Assembly (NCBI RefSeq): GCF_008843165.1
Contig: NZ_CP044427.1
Coordinates: 1,240,001-1,304,000, forward strand
Reading direction: 5' to 3'
DNA length: 64,000 nucleotides
DNA from: Ornithinimicrobium pratense
GTDB lineage: Bacteria; Actinomycetota; Actinomycetes; Actinomycetales; Dermatophilaceae
The position numbers and the translations under genes were made by a program. The notes under the pieces were generated by a model. That model worked only from the letters and a program-made list of their open reading frames with translations. It was not told the DNA's origin and made no database searches. Of this stretch, positions 63,431 to 64,000 are shown piece by piece. Position 1 is the first letter of the stretch. Every line of letters begins with the position of its first letter.

Positions 63431-64000
63431 ATGAGCGAGCCGATCGACCGCGCCCGGTTGCGCGAGGCGGTCGAGGCGGGGGAGTGGCTCGCGCCGCGCG
63501 CCCGGCAGGTGCTCGACCACCGGGAGTCGACGCTGTCGCAGGCGACGGCAGCCAGCCAGCAGCTGCTCTCCGCCGCTGTGGACCTGCGCCAGGGTGCGCT
63601 GCGCTGGCAGGTGCTGCCGCTCGGTCCGAGGGACGGCGACCGGTTGGGGCAGCTGGCCCAGGCCGGGGGGCTGACCCGGCTGACCCCCGAGCAGGAGAGC
63701 GCGGTCCGGGAGCTGGCGCAGGACGTGCCCGAGGCGGTCGAGCAGACCCGGGTGCTGCGCGGGCTGCGGCGCGTCTTCTCCCTGCCGCGGCAGCGCGAGG
63801 CGGCCGAGCCGGTCGCGCGCAAGCTGCTCGAGGGGTATGCCGTGTGGGGCGGTGAGCAGGTCGGGCAGCTGCTGGACCAGATGGAGGCCCAGGCCCGCGA
63901 GCCGGTGTTCCCCGTAGCACTGGAGCAGGCGCTCTCCCCTGCGTTGGGGCTGGTGGGCAGGCTCGACCCAGCCGGGCGAGCAGGGCCCGGCGGGGCCCGT
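63431..64000 (+). CDS. Unrecognised helical protein, 3' end outside window
   Basis: The frame begins MSEPIDRARLREAVEAGEWL and stays open for 190 codons to the window end. Composition is rich in Ala, Leu, Gln, Glu and Arg, and the pattern suggests a long alpha-helical protein (LSQATAASQQLLSAAVDL, ALRWQVLPLGPRDGDR). No family is recognised. The ATG follows CACGAT by 6 nt. It is divergent from the AlkZ-like gene, 55 bp away. Confidence 0.6.
   Translation, partial: MSEPIDRARLREAVEAGEWLAPRARQVLDHRESTLSQATAASQQLLSAAVDLRQGALRWQVLPLGPRDGDRLGQLAQAGGLTRLTPEQESAVRELAQDVPEAVEQTRVLRGLRRVFSLPRQREAAEPVARKLLEGYAVWGGEQVGQLLDQMEAQAREPVFPVALEQALSPALGLVGRLDPAGRAGPGGAR

Noticed and set aside
62176..63822. Extended N-terminus of the AlkZ-like protein beyond 63375
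   Set aside because: The extra 149 codons overlap the divergent gene and its promoter and are Arg/Ser/Pro-rich; the family N-terminus begins at the GTG at 63375.

Overview
The window is very GC-rich, gene-dense DNA with short intergenic gaps, GTG starts and many TAnnnT boxes a few bases ahead of start codons. Together with a DnaE2/Y-family pair, DUF3040, DUF7455, IcmF, a UDPGP-type pyrophosphorylase, MetPS and a DUF222-HNH gene, this points to an actinobacterium of the order Micrococcales, possibly near Ornithinimicrobium, Serinicoccus or Janibacter (an inference; there is no rRNA here). It reads as chromosome: no rRNA, tRNA, CRISPR array, insertion sequence or prophage was seen.

Layout. 1-5.1 kb: translesion DNA synthesis (3' part of dnaE2 overlapping a dinB-type gene) and three small conserved actinobacterial proteins. 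5.2-13 kb: a ParE-type topoisomerase subunit, a DEAD-box RNA helicase with a long leader and an 81-bp intragenic repeat, glutamate dehydrogenase and a CrtI-like oxidoreductase. 13-21 kb: methionine/alanine importer metPS, aroQ, a DUF429 protein, a BtuF-like protein coupled to a UDP-sugar pyrophosphorylase, a membrane protein/YtrA-type GntR operon with its likely operator, and a 17-codon remnant of a short-chain dehydrogenase. 21-31 kb: B12-dependent IcmF with a coupled C45 hydrolase, a SWIM/SNF2 helicase, a saccharopine-dehydrogenase-like reductase and an L,D-transpeptidase. 31-46.7 kb: a membrane protein coupled to a frameshifted OafA-type acyltransferase and then to an orphan molybdopterin hydroxylase, a P6C-type aldehyde dehydrogenase, an MFS carrier, a SLOG-DUF429 fusion, an alcohol dehydrogenase, a frameshifted DUF222-HNH gene, a second aldehyde dehydrogenase and a frameshifted aldo/keto reductase. 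46.7-52 kb: a GH15 enzyme, a second DEAD-box helicase with the same leader plan as the first, and a hypothetical membrane-anchored protein. 52-56.5 kb: a catabolic island (FadR-type regulator, HMG-CoA-lyase-like enzyme, class III CoA-transferase and a 2-hydroxycarboxylate carrier broken by an amber codon) with GTATAC operators. 56.5-64 kb: an aminotransferase, a TetR regulator divergent from a glutaryl-CoA dehydrogenase with a strong palindrome between them, an epimerase, a frameshifted YeiH-type exporter, SixA, an AlkZ/YcaQ-like protein and an unrecognised partial gene.

How the genes work together. The 52-56.5 kb island reads as a self-contained route: import of a branched hydroxy-dicarboxylate, CoA activation, retro-aldol or Claisen-type cleavage. 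Glutaryl-CoA dehydrogenase, the P6C-type aldehyde dehydrogenase, IcmF and glutamate dehydrogenase fit amino-acid catabolism. The two DEAD-box genes share a TAGACT box, a hairpin at the predicted 5' end and a short upstream ORF. About half of the genes appear to be leaderless.

Caveat. Four genes carry single-base indels, each in a G or C homopolymer, and one has an in-frame TAG. The indels may be sequencing errors, so those genes may be intact in the organism.
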